The notes under the pieces were generated by a model. That model was not told the origin of the DNA. It saw only the letters and a list, made by a program, of their open reading frames with translations, and made no database searches. A stretch of 8,721 nt of DNA, taken from positions 1 to 8,721 of the forward strand of contig ONFH01000243.1 of NCBI GenBank assembly GCA_900317015.1, given 5' to 3'. Below, one piece after another: positions 1 to 6,584 of the stretch. The position numbers and the translations under genes are program-made. This DNA is from an uncultured Erysipelotrichaceae bacterium. Lineage in GTDB: Bacteria > Bacillota_I > Bacilli_A > Erysipelotrichales > Coprobacillaceae. Each line of letters opens with the position of its first letter. The first letter of the stretch is position 1.

Positions 1-1
1 T

Positions 2-736
2 ATGCATATGCATGAACATTATACCTATGTCTTAACGTCATCCATTGCAGCTGCCCCTTATTTTGCGGAAGCCTTTGGCTATTCTAAGGATCGTTTAAAG
101 GTCTATCCTTTACCAAAGACGGATCTCTTAGTTTCGAAAAGCTATCACAGTGCCATTGTGAAGGAAATTGAATCGGTCTATCCTCAGTTACATGACACAG
201 ACAAACAGATCATCGTCTATGCCCCAACATTTCGTAAGAATAAAGCCGATGATCATTTAAAAGAAGCCATCGAGGCACTCATCAATGCGGTCGACTTTGA
301 CGCCTATGAACTTGTCATCAAGCTTCATCCGCTCACGAAGATGGACATTGATGATCCTAGAGTGATCGTCGATCACCAGTTTAGTTCCTTACAGTTCTTC
401 CATGAAGCGGATGTCATCATTACCGATTATTCGGCTGCTTTATTTGAAGCCTGCATGTTAAGAAAGCCGATTTATTTCTATGATTTTGATTATGCCTCTT
501 ATACGAAAAATCGTTCCTTCTATATTGACTATAAAGCCAATATGCCAGGACCGATTCGTGAAAATGCCGAGGACTTAATGGCTTGTATCAATGCGCAGGC
601 CTGTAAGGTCAAAAAAGTGGAAAATTTCGTGGATCTGATGGTGGCGCCTTGTAAGTTCTCTTATACGAAGGATTTCACGGATTTCCTCTATGAGAACCTG
701 CCACACTCATCACACGATTTCACAAAGTTAATTTGA
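2..736 (+). CDS. CDP-glycerol glycerophosphotransferase family protein, C-terminal part (5' end outside window)
   Basis: Enzymes of this family (TagB/TagF type) move glycerol-phosphate from CDP-glycerol onto a growing teichoic-acid or related wall polymer at the inner face of the membrane. The visible 244 residues carry the usual C-terminal half: a TSS...F.EAFGY stretch near the start, YAPTFR at residues 73-78, KLHP at 107-110, TDYSA at 141-145 followed by the acidic ALFEA segment, PIYFYDFD at 156-163 and PGP at 182-184. These are the family's nucleotide-sugar-binding and catalytic-region signatures. Family members are normally about 380 residues or longer, and the frame is open to the left edge, so the ATG at position 2 is probably internal and the true start lies upstream. 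No hairpin terminator follows the TGA stop. The next gene has its own promoter 10 bases downstream. Polymer specificity (glycerol-, ribitol- or sugar-phosphate) cannot be read from this fragment. Confidence 0.9.
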   Translation: MHMHEHYTYVLTSSIAAAPYFAEAFGYSKDRLKVYPLPKTDLLVSKSYHSAIVKEIESVYPQLHDTDKQIIVYAPTFRKNKADDHLKEAIEALINAVDFDAYELVIKLHPLTKMDIDDPRVIVDHQFSSLQFFHEADVIITDYSAALFEACMLRKPIYFYDFDYASYTKNRSFYIDYKANMPGPIRENAEDLMACINAQACKVKKVENFVDLMVAPCKFSYTKDFTDFLYENLPHSSHDFTKLI

Positions 737-745
737 GGTGCTTCA

Positions 746-774
746 TTGATGGGCACTAGAAATCATGATAAAAT
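746..774 (+). promoter_or_regulatory. Sigma-A-type promoter of the CPBP protease gene
   Basis: A -35 element TTGATG (746-751) and a -10 element TAAAAT (769-774) are separated by 17 bases, with an extended -10 TG at 766-767. Transcription would start near 781, about 17 bases ahead of the GTG start of the next gene. Confidence 0.65.
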
Positions 775-797
775 GAAAGGCAAGGATGTGAATTTAA

Positions 798-1553
798 GTG
801 GAAAAGTATATCAATCGAGGCAAGTCCTTTACGAGACGTTTAAGTGGGACTGAGATCGCCTTAGGGTATCTGGTTGCTTTACCGGCCTTCATGTTCTGCT
901 GCGTTTATTTAGCCACAGCACTCGTGAAATTCGTCTGTCTGATGATCGGCAATTCCGTTGATTATTATCTCATCAATATGACAGTGAACTTAGTCAATGA
1001 TGCCATCATGGCGGTGGTCTGCCTCTTTATATTTAGAAAATTCTTTAAACGCAACTTGAAAGATTTTAAAAAGAAATGGCCAACGTATGTGTTTGTCGGC
1101 ATCGTTCTTGGTTACATTCTCTGTATCGTTGGCGATACCGTTGGTAATCTTGTGCTTAGATTATTTACGACAACGACGACAAGCGTCAACCAGAGTTCAA
1201 TCAGTTCATTAAGTCATCAGTATCCGATCTTTATGATCATTATGACCTGTTTCTTAGCGCCAATTACGGAAGAGCTGTTATTTCGAGGCCTCGTCTTTAC
1301 GTCGATCCGTAAGTATTCTCGTGTCTGGGCTTATGTCATCTCAGCTTTGTTATTTGGGTTTATCCATGTCATGGATACCGTCTTAGCCGGGAATATGAGT
1401 GAATTGGTACAGATGATTCCATACTGCTTTATGGGCTTAGTCTTTGCCTATATGTATGAGACGACCGATAATATCTGTACATCGATGTTAACGCATATGG
1501 CCCAAAATGCCGTAGCGATGATCGTATTACTAAGAAGTGCTGGATTCTTTTAG
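798..1553 (+). CDS. CPBP family intramembrane glutamic metalloprotease (Abi/CAAX-like)
   Basis: This is a polytopic membrane protein of 251 residues with hydrophobic segments at roughly 20-50, 60-80, 95-120, 143-156, 174-192 and 203-219 and a final one at 229-247. All three CPBP motifs are intact: EELLFR at residues 158-163 (EExxxR), FGFIH at 186-190 (FxxxH) and HMAQN at 233-237 (HxxxN). The family contains eukaryotic CAAX proteases and bacterial proteins linked to bacteriocin self-immunity or membrane-protein processing; which of these applies here is not shown. The start is a GTG with an AAGGA sequence (782-786) 11 bases upstream, a rather long spacing. The ATG at 786 meets a stop immediately, so it cannot be used. 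The gene is monocistronic, having its own promoter and terminator. No bacteriocin genes are adjacent in the window, so an immunity role has no local support. Confidence 0.9.
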   Translation: MEKYINRGKSFTRRLSGTEIALGYLVALPAFMFCCVYLATALVKFVCLMIGNSVDYYLINMTVNLVNDAIMAVVCLFIFRKFFKRNLKDFKKKWPTYVFVGIVLGYILCIVGDTVGNLVLRLFTTTTTSVNQSSISSLSHQYPIFMIIMTCFLAPITEELLFRGLVFTSIRKYSRVWAYVISALLFGFIHVMDTVLAGNMSELVQMIPYCFMGLVFAYMYETTDNICTSMLTHMAQNAVAMIVLLRSAGFF

Positions 1554-1569
1554 AGGATCCAGTTTTTTT
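1540..1569 (+). terminator. Intrinsic terminator of the CPBP gene
   Basis: An 8-bp stem (1540-1547 with 1555-1562, one G-U pair) has a 7-base loop that contains the TAG stop codon and is followed by a run of seven T. The stem begins inside the last codons of the gene. Confidence 0.85.
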
Positions 1570-1590
1570 ATATTCGAATCATAAAAAAGG

Positions 1591-1619
1591 TAAAATAAAA
1601 AGCTCTCAAATGAGAGCTT
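1591..1619 (-). terminator. Intrinsic terminator of tRNA-Asp
   Basis: On the minus strand, AAGCTCTC pairs with GAGAGCTT (1600-1607 with 1612-1619, 4-base loop) and is followed by a T-rich tail across 1599-1591. It lies 11 bases beyond the CCA end of the tRNA and faces the CPBP terminator from the opposite strand. Confidence 0.8.
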
Positions 1620-1629
1620 AACTTACAAA

Positions 1630-1707
1630 TGGCGGTCTGAACGGGGCTCGAACCCGCGACCTCCGCCGTGACAGGGCGGCATTCTAAACCAACTGAACTA
1701 CCAGACC
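1630..1707 (-). tRNA. tRNA-Asp (anticodon GUC)
   Basis: Read on the minus strand, the acceptor GGTCTGG (1707-1701) pairs with TCAGACC (1640-1634), followed by discriminator G and an encoded CCA (1632-1630). The anticodon stem CCGCC/GGCGG frames the loop CTGTCAC with anticodon GTC (plus-strand 1670-1672). The T arm carries the normal GGTTCGAGCC. The gene is 78 bases including CCA, one more than the usual 77, because the D loop has an extra T (GGTTTAG). It is a single tRNA transcribed opposite to all other genes in the window, with its own promoter and terminator. Confidence 0.97.
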
Positions 1708-1725
1708 ACTTGCGAATGCATGAAT

Positions 1726-1754
1726 AATTTACCATATCGTAGAGTGAACGTCAA
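1726..1754 (-). promoter_or_regulatory. Promoter of tRNA-Asp
   Basis: On the minus strand, TTGACG (1754-1749) and TAAATT (1731-1726) are separated by exactly 17 bases. The predicted start near 1719 leaves about 12 bases of 5' leader before the mature tRNA end. It is divergent from the lipoprotein promoter. Confidence 0.6.
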
Positions 1755-1778
1755 TAGTTTTTTAAAAATGTTTTTTCC

Positions 1779-1806
1779 TTGTACAAATGTAAAGGTTTGG
1801 TAAAAT
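1779..1806 (+). promoter_or_regulatory. Promoter of the lipoprotein gene
   Basis: The -10 element TAAAAT (1801-1806) has an extended TG at 1798-1799. The -35 candidate TTGTAC (1779-1784) is weak and lies 16 bases upstream, so recognition probably leans on the extended -10. The start would lie near 1813, leaving a very short leader before the ATG at 1827. Confidence 0.5.
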
Positions 1807-1826
1807 AGAAAGGAAGGAGGGACAAT

Positions 1827-2636
1827 ATGCACTTTAAGCAAATCGTGGGCTGTTTATGTGCCTTAAGTCTTGTCGGCTGTGTAAATAAACAAAAGAATGT
1901 CGATCATCATGTCGATGTTATTACGTCTATTAAGATCAACGGATCAAATACTGCACTGAATGGTACATATACGCTCAATTACAATAAGAAGGGATTAGTG
2001 ACAAGCATCAACAGTGATGCCACCAATTTGAAGAAGGCAGATTATACCTATGATGGGACCAAGATCACCCAGTGTGCAATGCAGTTAGAAAAGTCAGTAC
2101 ATACGCATTTATACACTTATGATGATCATGACAATATCATTAAAGATGATACGAAAGAATTACCTTCGATCAATCGTACTTACAAGTATAAATACAATAA
2201 TAAGAAACAGATCGTGCGCAAGGATGCCAAAAGAGGTTCCGCTGAGACCGTGACGACCTATACATATAATAGTCATGGCCGGGTGTCTCATTTTGATATG
2301 AGAAAAGTGGTCAAGGGCAAAGAAGAGAAATATGATGAAAGAGATTATCTCTATGATGCCAATGGGCATTTCAATCGTTTAACACGTCAGCTCTATAGTA
2401 CAACACTTTCTTCAAAAACTCAGACGGTACGAAGTAAGAATACGTATGCGGATGGGAATTTAGCCTCTATGCAGTATGGCTCTTATTCCTTTACGTTTAA
2501 TTATATTACGATCGTTCCAAGCAATGAGAAAGCTTGTAAAACGCAGCAAGATCTGATCTTGACCGATAGTGCACTGAATCATCGTTCACCGGTGAATTTG
2601 CTTGATATGACTTGGTTAATTTCAAATGATCAATAG
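1827..2636 (+). CDS. Putative surface lipoprotein with YD-like tyrosine repeats, function unknown
   Basis: The 269-residue product begins with a short lipoprotein signal peptide whose lipobox is LVGC (residues 15-18). Cys18 would be lipidated and the protein held on the outer face of the membrane. The mature part is built from recurring YxY(D/N)xxG-like units at about residues 50, 74, 97, 122, 146 and 175, giving a period of roughly 24-29 residues. This resembles the YD/RHS-type beta-strand repeat seen in many Gram-positive and Bacteroidetes surface proteins, but there is no toxin or RHS core. The C-terminal 40 residues are not repetitive. The start is well fixed: AAGGAGG at 1814-1820, 6 bases before the ATG, with the signal peptide starting at once. 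No terminator hairpin is evident after the stop, only a T run at 2643-2649, so some read-through into the L,D-transpeptidase gene 54 bases on is possible. I cannot assign a function. Confidence 0.8.
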   Translation: MHFKQIVGCLCALSLVGCVNKQKNVDHHVDVITSIKINGSNTALNGTYTLNYNKKGLVTSINSDATNLKKADYTYDGTKITQCAMQLEKSVHTHLYTYDDHDNIIKDDTKELPSINRTYKYKYNNKKQIVRKDAKRGSAETVTTYTYNSHGRVSHFDMRKVVKGKEEKYDERDYLYDANGHFNRLTRQLYSTTLSSKTQTVRSKNTYADGNLASMQYGSYSFTFNYITIVPSNEKACKTQQDLILTDSALNHRSPVNLLDMTWLISNDQ

Positions 2637-2661
2637 TCTCGCTTTTTTTATAGAAACGGTA

Positions 2662-2667
2662 TATAAT
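2662..2667 (+). promoter_or_regulatory. Consensus -10 element before the L,D-transpeptidase gene
   Basis: A perfect TATAAT lies 23 bases before the ATG, and the AAGGAGG ribosome-binding site (2679-2685) lies between them. No good -35 hexamer is present at the right distance, so the promoter may be weak or factor-assisted. Confidence 0.5.
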
Positions 2668-2690
2668 AGGGCACGTTTAAGGAGGCTATT

Positions 2691-4145
2691 ATGAAAATTC
2701 AAAAAGCTTTAGTCAAAGGGATGCTCGTTTTCACGATTGCAGCTCCGGCCTGCGGAATGACTTTAAATGCCATTCATGCCGAAGGTACTGCAACAACGAC
2801 AGAAACAACTGCAACAACGACACAGACGACTGATACAAATGATCAGACAACAGTGAAGTCTGGCTGGCAGAGTGATGGCACTTATTATGATCCAACCACT
2901 CATGTCCTATTAAAAGGTCTTCAGAAGATCGATAATGTCTACTACTATTTAGATGACACGACAGGTGTGAAGAAAGTCAACGCCTGGGTCGGCGACAGCT
3001 ACTTCGATCAGACTGGGAAACGTTGCGAAAACGGTGCGTACACATTAAATGGTGCCAACTACTATTTCAAAGCTGGCGTTAAAGTCAAGAACAGCTGGAT
3101 CGGCAATGCTTACTATGACACGAAAGGTGTCCGTTATGAAAGTGGTAAGAAAACGATCAGCGGTAAGATTTACTATTTCAAAAACGGTGCGAAAGTTGTC
3201 AAGACTTGGGTCGGCAACAGCTACTATGGCAGTGATGGCGCGTTAGTCACGAACGGCTATGTCGTTAAAAACGGCAAGACACTTTATTTAGTCAATGGAA
3301 AGTTCTATAGCGGTGTCACAAAAGTCAATGGTGCATTCCGTTACTTTACAAAAGGTGCTGCTTATACAAAGACAGGCTGGAAACGTACAGGTTCAACCGT
3401 TTATTATTTCAATAAGGGTAAAGGTGTCACTGGTCTTAAGAAGATCGGTAAATACTATTATTACTTCAATCCAAGTAATGCCAAGTTATATCGTGGCTTC
3501 AAGACTGTTGGTAAAAATTATTACTACTTCAAGAAGAGCGGTAAGTACTTTACCACTTATGGGGCAGCTGCTACTGGTTTATTCAAGTTAGGCGGTAAAA
3601 CATATTATGCCAATAACAAGGGTCAGTTAGCTCGTAATCAGTCAATGACGATTAATGGTAAGAAGTATAACTTTAATAGCCGTGCGCAGGCGACAAAAGT
3701 TGTGACTTTAGATGCCATCACCAAGAAGGCTTCTAAGTATTCTTCACCAACAAAGTACTTAATGATGGTCGATACATCTAAGCATCGTGTGTATGCTTTC
3801 ACTGGTTCTAAGAACAACTGGAAGAGAGTGAAGACATTCGTATGTTCAAATGGGAAGGCTTCAACACCTACAAAGCATGGTGTCTTCCATATTGGGACAA
3901 CACCTGGACGTTATAAACGTGCACGTTACTTTACTGAAAATACGATCCGCTGCTGGTATGCAACACGTATCGTGAACGGTATCTTATTCCATTCCGTTCT
4001 TTATACGATCTCATCTTCACCAACAACGATCCATGATGGTCGTTTAGGAATGTCTATTTCTCATGGCTGCGTCAGATTAGCTTTAAACAATGCGAAATGG
4101 ATCTATGATAACGTTCCTAACAACACAACAGTTGTCATCTACTAA
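2691..4145 (+). CDS. Secreted L,D-transpeptidase (YkuD domain) with N-terminal cell-wall-binding repeats
   Basis: The 484-residue protein should be exported and should cross-link peptidoglycan, or attach molecules to it, through 3-3 type bonds made by a catalytic cysteine. Residues 1-30 form a signal peptide ending in IHA. Residues 33-56 are a Thr-rich linker. Residues 57-335 are aromatic/glycine repeats of the choline-binding/glucan-binding type (patterns such as NGxxYYF and WxGxxYY), including three adjacent 37-residue units. Residues 350-484 are the YkuD domain, with the conserved His434 and the SHGCVR motif at 457-462, Cys460 being the nucleophile. The catalytic signature is intact. The repeats probably bind teichoic acid or wall glycan and hold the enzyme at the wall; the actual ligand is inferred. 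The start is supported by AAGGAGG 5 bases upstream. The gene stands alone between the lipoprotein gene and a strong terminator. Confidence 0.93.
   Translation: MKIQKALVKGMLVFTIAAPACGMTLNAIHAEGTATTTETTATTTQTTDTNDQTTVKSGWQSDGTYYDPTTHVLLKGLQKIDNVYYYLDDTTGVKKVNAWVGDSYFDQTGKRCENGAYTLNGANYYFKAGVKVKNSWIGNAYYDTKGVRYESGKKTISGKIYYFKNGAKVVKTWVGNSYYGSDGALVTNGYVVKNGKTLYLVNGKFYSGVTKVNGAFRYFTKGAAYTKTGWKRTGSTVYYFNKGKGVTGLKKIGKYYYYFNPSNAKLYRGFKTVGKNYYYFKKSGKYFTTYGAAATGLFKLGGKTYYANNKGQLARNQSMTINGKKYNFNSRAQATKVVTLDAITKKASKYSSPTKYLMMVDTSKHRVYAFTGSKNNWKRVKTFVCSNGKASTPTKHGVFHIGTTPGRYKRARYFTENTIRCWYATRIVNGILFHSVLYTISSSPTTIHDGRLGMSISHGCVRLALNNAKWIYDNVPNNTTVVIY
2964..3296 (+). repeat. Three tandem 111-bp (37-residue) wall-binding repeat units
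   Basis: Residues 92-128, 129-165 and 166-202 of the L,D-transpeptidase align end to end without gaps. Each has the pattern G(V/A)K...W(V/I)G(D/N)(S/A)Y(F/Y)...G...(Y/L)(Y/F). Shorter, more divergent repeats continue to residue 335. In-frame units of equal length could gain or lose copies by recombination. Confidence 0.8.
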
Positions 4146-4155
4146 TTGATTGATG

Positions 4156-4186
4156 AACTCATATTCCTCGTGAATATGGGTTTTTT
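4156..4186 (+). terminator. Intrinsic terminator of the L,D-transpeptidase gene
   Basis: An 11-bp stem (4156-4166 with 4172-4182, one T-G pair) has a 5-base loop and is followed by a T tract. It sits 11 bases beyond the stop codon. Confidence 0.85.
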
Positions 4187-4221
4187 CTTTTTTAGTGAAG
4201 TTTTGCGTAAGGGATTACATA

Positions 4222-4233
4222 ATTGTATACAAT
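4222..4233 (+). promoter_or_regulatory. Perfect 12-bp palindrome, candidate operator of the symporter gene
   Basis: ATTGTATACAAT is fully self-complementary and ends 4 bases before the -35 element of the symporter promoter. This is a common position for a dimeric repressor or activator. No regulator gene next to it suggests which protein would bind. Confidence 0.45.
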
Positions 4234-4237
4234 AAGA

Positions 4238-4266
4238 TTGACGTGAGAGCTTATTTTTGGTATAAA
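4238..4266 (+). promoter_or_regulatory. Sigma-A-type promoter of the symporter gene
   Basis: TTGACG (4238-4243) and TATAAA (4261-4266) are separated by 17 bases, with an extended -10 TG at 4258-4259. Transcription would start near 4273. The ATG at 4274 is therefore essentially at the transcript end and is unlikely to be used. Confidence 0.75.
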
Positions 4267-4291
4267 TGGAAGAATGAAAGGGGAATATTGT

Positions 4292-5818
4292 ATGTCTATC
4301 TCACAAATTGGTATGCTCATTGCCATGATCGTGTATTTAGTTGGCATGGTCGGTATTGGGTTTAAAGTTGCGGATCGTAACAAGACGGTCGGAGATTTCT
4401 ATCTTGGGGGCAGAAAACTTGGACCGTTGGTGACGGCTATGTCAGCGGAAGCCAGCGATATGAGCAGCTACTTATTAATGGGGATTCCAGGGCTTGCTTA
4501 TTTATCAGGGATGGCGGAAGTCAGCTGGACGATCATCGGATTGTCCGTTGGGACGTATTTGAACTGGCTCATCGTCGCTAAGCGTTTAAGACGTTATAGT
4601 GAAGTCAATGGTTCCATCACGATTCCTGAATTCTTCACCAATCGTTATGGTGATAAGAAGCATTTATTAATGCTCGTGGCAGCCATCTGGATCATTGTGT
4701 TCTTTGTCCCTTATACGGCCAGCGGCTTTGCGGCCTGCGGGAAATTGTTTAGAAGTTTATTTAATGTGGATTATCATGTCGCGATGATCGTATCGGCCAT
4801 CGTGATTATTGCCTATACGACGTTAGGCGGCTTCTTAGCGGCCTCAACGACCGACTTTATTCAGTCGATCATTATGTCAGCGGCTTTGATCTGTATCTTA
4901 GTGTTTGGAATCATGACGGCTGGTGGTATGGATGCGGTCTTACGTAATGCATCAAGTCTGCCTGGATATTTCTCCTTGACGCACAGTCATGTCGGGAATA
5001 CCTCACAGCCTTATAGTTTCTTATCGATCATTTCGACATTGGCCTGGGGCATGGGCTACTTTGGGATGCCTCATATCTTATTACGTTTTATGGCCATTGA
5101 AGATGATTCGAAATTAAAGTTATCTCGTCGTGTTGCTTCGATCTGGGCTTTAGTCGCCATGTTCGTCTCTGTTTTAATTGGGATGGTCGGATTAGCCTGC
5201 AGTGCCAATGGGTCATTAAAAACATTAACAGGCAATGCATCTGAAACGATCATCGTCGAAATGTCTAAGTTATTAGCGACACATGGCATCTTCTTTGCGA
5301 TTATTGCCGGTGTTGTTTTATCAGGCATTTTAGCTTCGACGATGTCAACATCTGATTCACAGCTCTTAGCCGCTTCTTCAAGTGTCTCTAATGATATCTT
5401 GACGGGTTTCTTCCATAAGAAGATGGAACAGAAGACATTATTACTGATCTCACGTATCAGCTTAGTCATCATTGCCTTAATTGGTATCGTCTTAGCCTGG
5501 AACCCAGATAGTTCGGTCTTTAGAATCGTATCCTTTGCCTGGGCTGGTTTTGGGGCTGCCTTTGGTCCGGTTGTCTTACTTGCTTTATACTGGCGTCGTT
5601 CCAATCGTTATGGCGCTTTAGCAGGGATGATCACTGGTGGAGCGATGGTCTTCATCTGGAAATACTTAGTCAGACCACTTGGCGGTAACTTCGATATTTA
5701 TGAATTATTACCAGCCTTCTTATTAGCCTTGATCGTCAATGTCGTCGTGTCTTTATGTACAAAAGCACCAGAGCAGGAGCTCTTAGATGACTACGACAAG
5801 GTCAAGTCGATGAAATAA
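4292..5818 (+). CDS. putP: Sodium/proline-type symporter (SSS family, PutP-like)
   Basis: This integral membrane protein of 508 residues has about 13 hydrophobic segments, the usual size for the sodium:solute symporter family. It would import proline, or a similar solute, driven by sodium. PutP hallmarks include GDFYLGGRKLGP at residues 34-45, the SAEASDMSS segment at 51-59 (Asp56 corresponds to the essential Asp55 of E. coli PutP), LLMGIPGLAYLSG at 61-73 and NWLIVAKRLR at 91-100. The STMSTSDSQ segment near 349-357 carries the Ser-Thr pair of the second sodium-site region. I chose the ATG at 4292 over an in-frame ATG 18 bases upstream. AAAGGGG (4277-4283) lies 8 bases before the chosen start, and the upstream ATG coincides with the predicted transcript start. 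The gene is monocistronic. Substrate specificity is by family resemblance only; close relatives carry pantothenate, glucose or other solutes, but the N-terminal signatures are closest to PutP. Confidence 0.88.
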   Translation: MSISQIGMLIAMIVYLVGMVGIGFKVADRNKTVGDFYLGGRKLGPLVTAMSAEASDMSSYLLMGIPGLAYLSGMAEVSWTIIGLSVGTYLNWLIVAKRLRRYSEVNGSITIPEFFTNRYGDKKHLLMLVAAIWIIVFFVPYTASGFAACGKLFRSLFNVDYHVAMIVSAIVIIAYTTLGGFLAASTTDFIQSIIMSAALICILVFGIMTAGGMDAVLRNASSLPGYFSLTHSHVGNTSQPYSFLSIISTLAWGMGYFGMPHILLRFMAIEDDSKLKLSRRVASIWALVAMFVSVLIGMVGLACSANGSLKTLTGNASETIIVEMSKLLATHGIFFAIIAGVVLSGILASTMSTSDSQLLAASSSVSNDILTGFFHKKMEQKTLLLISRISLVIIALIGIVLAWNPDSSVFRIVSFAWAGFGAAFGPVVLLALYWRRSNRYGALAGMITGGAMVFIWKYLVRPLGGNFDIYELLPAFLLALIVNVVVSLCTKAPEQELLDDYDKVKSMK

Positions 5819-5824
5819 TTGTGG

Positions 5825-5856
5825 AGATGTACCTCGAATGAGGTGCATCTTTTTTT
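5825..5856 (+). terminator. Intrinsic terminator of the symporter gene
   Basis: An 11-bp stem (5825-5835 with 5840-5850, one T-G pair) with the 4-base loop GAAT is followed by seven T. It separates the symporter from the two-component operon. Confidence 0.92.
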
Positions 5857-5869
5857 CGTTTCAAAAAGC

Positions 5870-5878
5870 TGATATAAT
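5870..5878 (+). promoter_or_regulatory. Extended -10 promoter of the two-component operon
   Basis: TGA followed by a perfect TATAAT (5873-5878) gives an extended -10. The -35 position falls in the T tract of the preceding terminator and has no consensus hexamer. The start would lie near 5885, about 19 bases before the ATG. Confidence 0.65.
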
Positions 5879-5903
5879 AGAAATACTCGTAAGGAGGAAT
5901 CAT

Positions 5904-6584
5904 ATGAGATTACTATTAGCGGAAGATGAAAAATCTCTTTCCCGTGCTTTATGCAGCATCTTAGAAGATAATGGCTATAACGTCGATGCCGTCTATGATG
6001 GTGAAGATGCCATCGCCTATGCCGGCAATGATATTTATGATGCGATGATCCTAGATATCATGTTGCCAAAAGTCAATGGCTTTGATGTTTTAAAGACGAT
6101 CCGTAAACAGAAGAACATGATCCCGGTTCTGATCTTAAGTGCCAAAAGTTCAGTCGATGATCGTGTCAAAGGATTAGATCTAGGCGCCAATGATTATTTA
6201 ACAAAGCCTTTTGCCCCACAGGAATTATTAGCACGTATCCGTGCGCTTTCCCGGATCCAGGTGGCTGCCCCTGATGATATTTTGCATGTGGGCAATATTC
6301 ATTTAAACTTATCGACTCATGAACTGTCTTCAACAGTCGATTCTTACCATTTAGCAAAAAAAGAATATCAGATGATGGAGCTCTTTATGCGTCATCCAAA
6401 ACGTGTCTATTCGATTGAATTCTTTATTGAAAAGATCTGGGGCTATGAATCCAATGCCGAGACCAACTTAGTATGGACGTATATTTCTTATTTACGTAAG
6501 AAGCTCAATGCGCTACATGCCGACGTCAAGATCAAGGCTTATCGTAATACAGGATATTCTTTGGAGCCAAAGGATGATCAATAA
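5904..6584 (+). CDS. OmpR/PhoB-family two-component response regulator
   Basis: The 226-residue product is a DNA-binding transcription regulator controlled by phosphorylation. The receiver domain (1-115) has the acidic pair Glu7-Asp8, the phosphoacceptor Asp51 in the LDIMLP motif, Ser79 as the switch hydroxyl residue and Lys101 in the TKPF motif. The C-terminal winged helix (about 128-222) carries the usual LAKKEYQMMELF stretch and the recognition-helix region TNLVWTYISYLRKKL, ending in a YRNTGYSL wing. The frame is open 66 bases further upstream, but that would begin inside the terminator and before the promoter. The ATG at 5904 has AAGGAGG 6 bases ahead, which settles the start. The stop overlaps the kinase start by 11 bases, so the two are translationally coupled. 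The regulon is not shown. The TAGTGAT direct repeats near 8405 are one speculative local target. Confidence 0.95.
   Translation: MRLLLAEDEKSLSRALCSILEDNGYNVDAVYDGEDAIAYAGNDIYDAMILDIMLPKVNGFDVLKTIRKQKNMIPVLILSAKSSVDDRVKGLDLGANDYLTKPFAPQELLARIRALSRIQVAAPDDILHVGNIHLNLSTHELSSTVDSYHLAKKEYQMMELFMRHPKRVYSIEFFIEKIWGYESNAETNLVWTYISYLRKKLNALHADVKIKAYRNTGYSLEPKDDQ

Noticed and set aside
2637..2660. Terminator after the lipoprotein gene
   Set aside because: A T run is present at 2643-2649, but only 4-5 bp stems with large loops precede it.
5071..5604. Long minus-strand frame opposite the symporter
   Set aside because: It is a shadow of the PutP-like gene, with low-complexity sequence and no ribosome-binding site; the plus-strand protein has clear family motifs.
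5838..5903. Upstream start for the response regulator
   Set aside because: It would begin inside the symporter terminator and before the promoter; the ATG at 5904 has an ideal ribosome-binding site.
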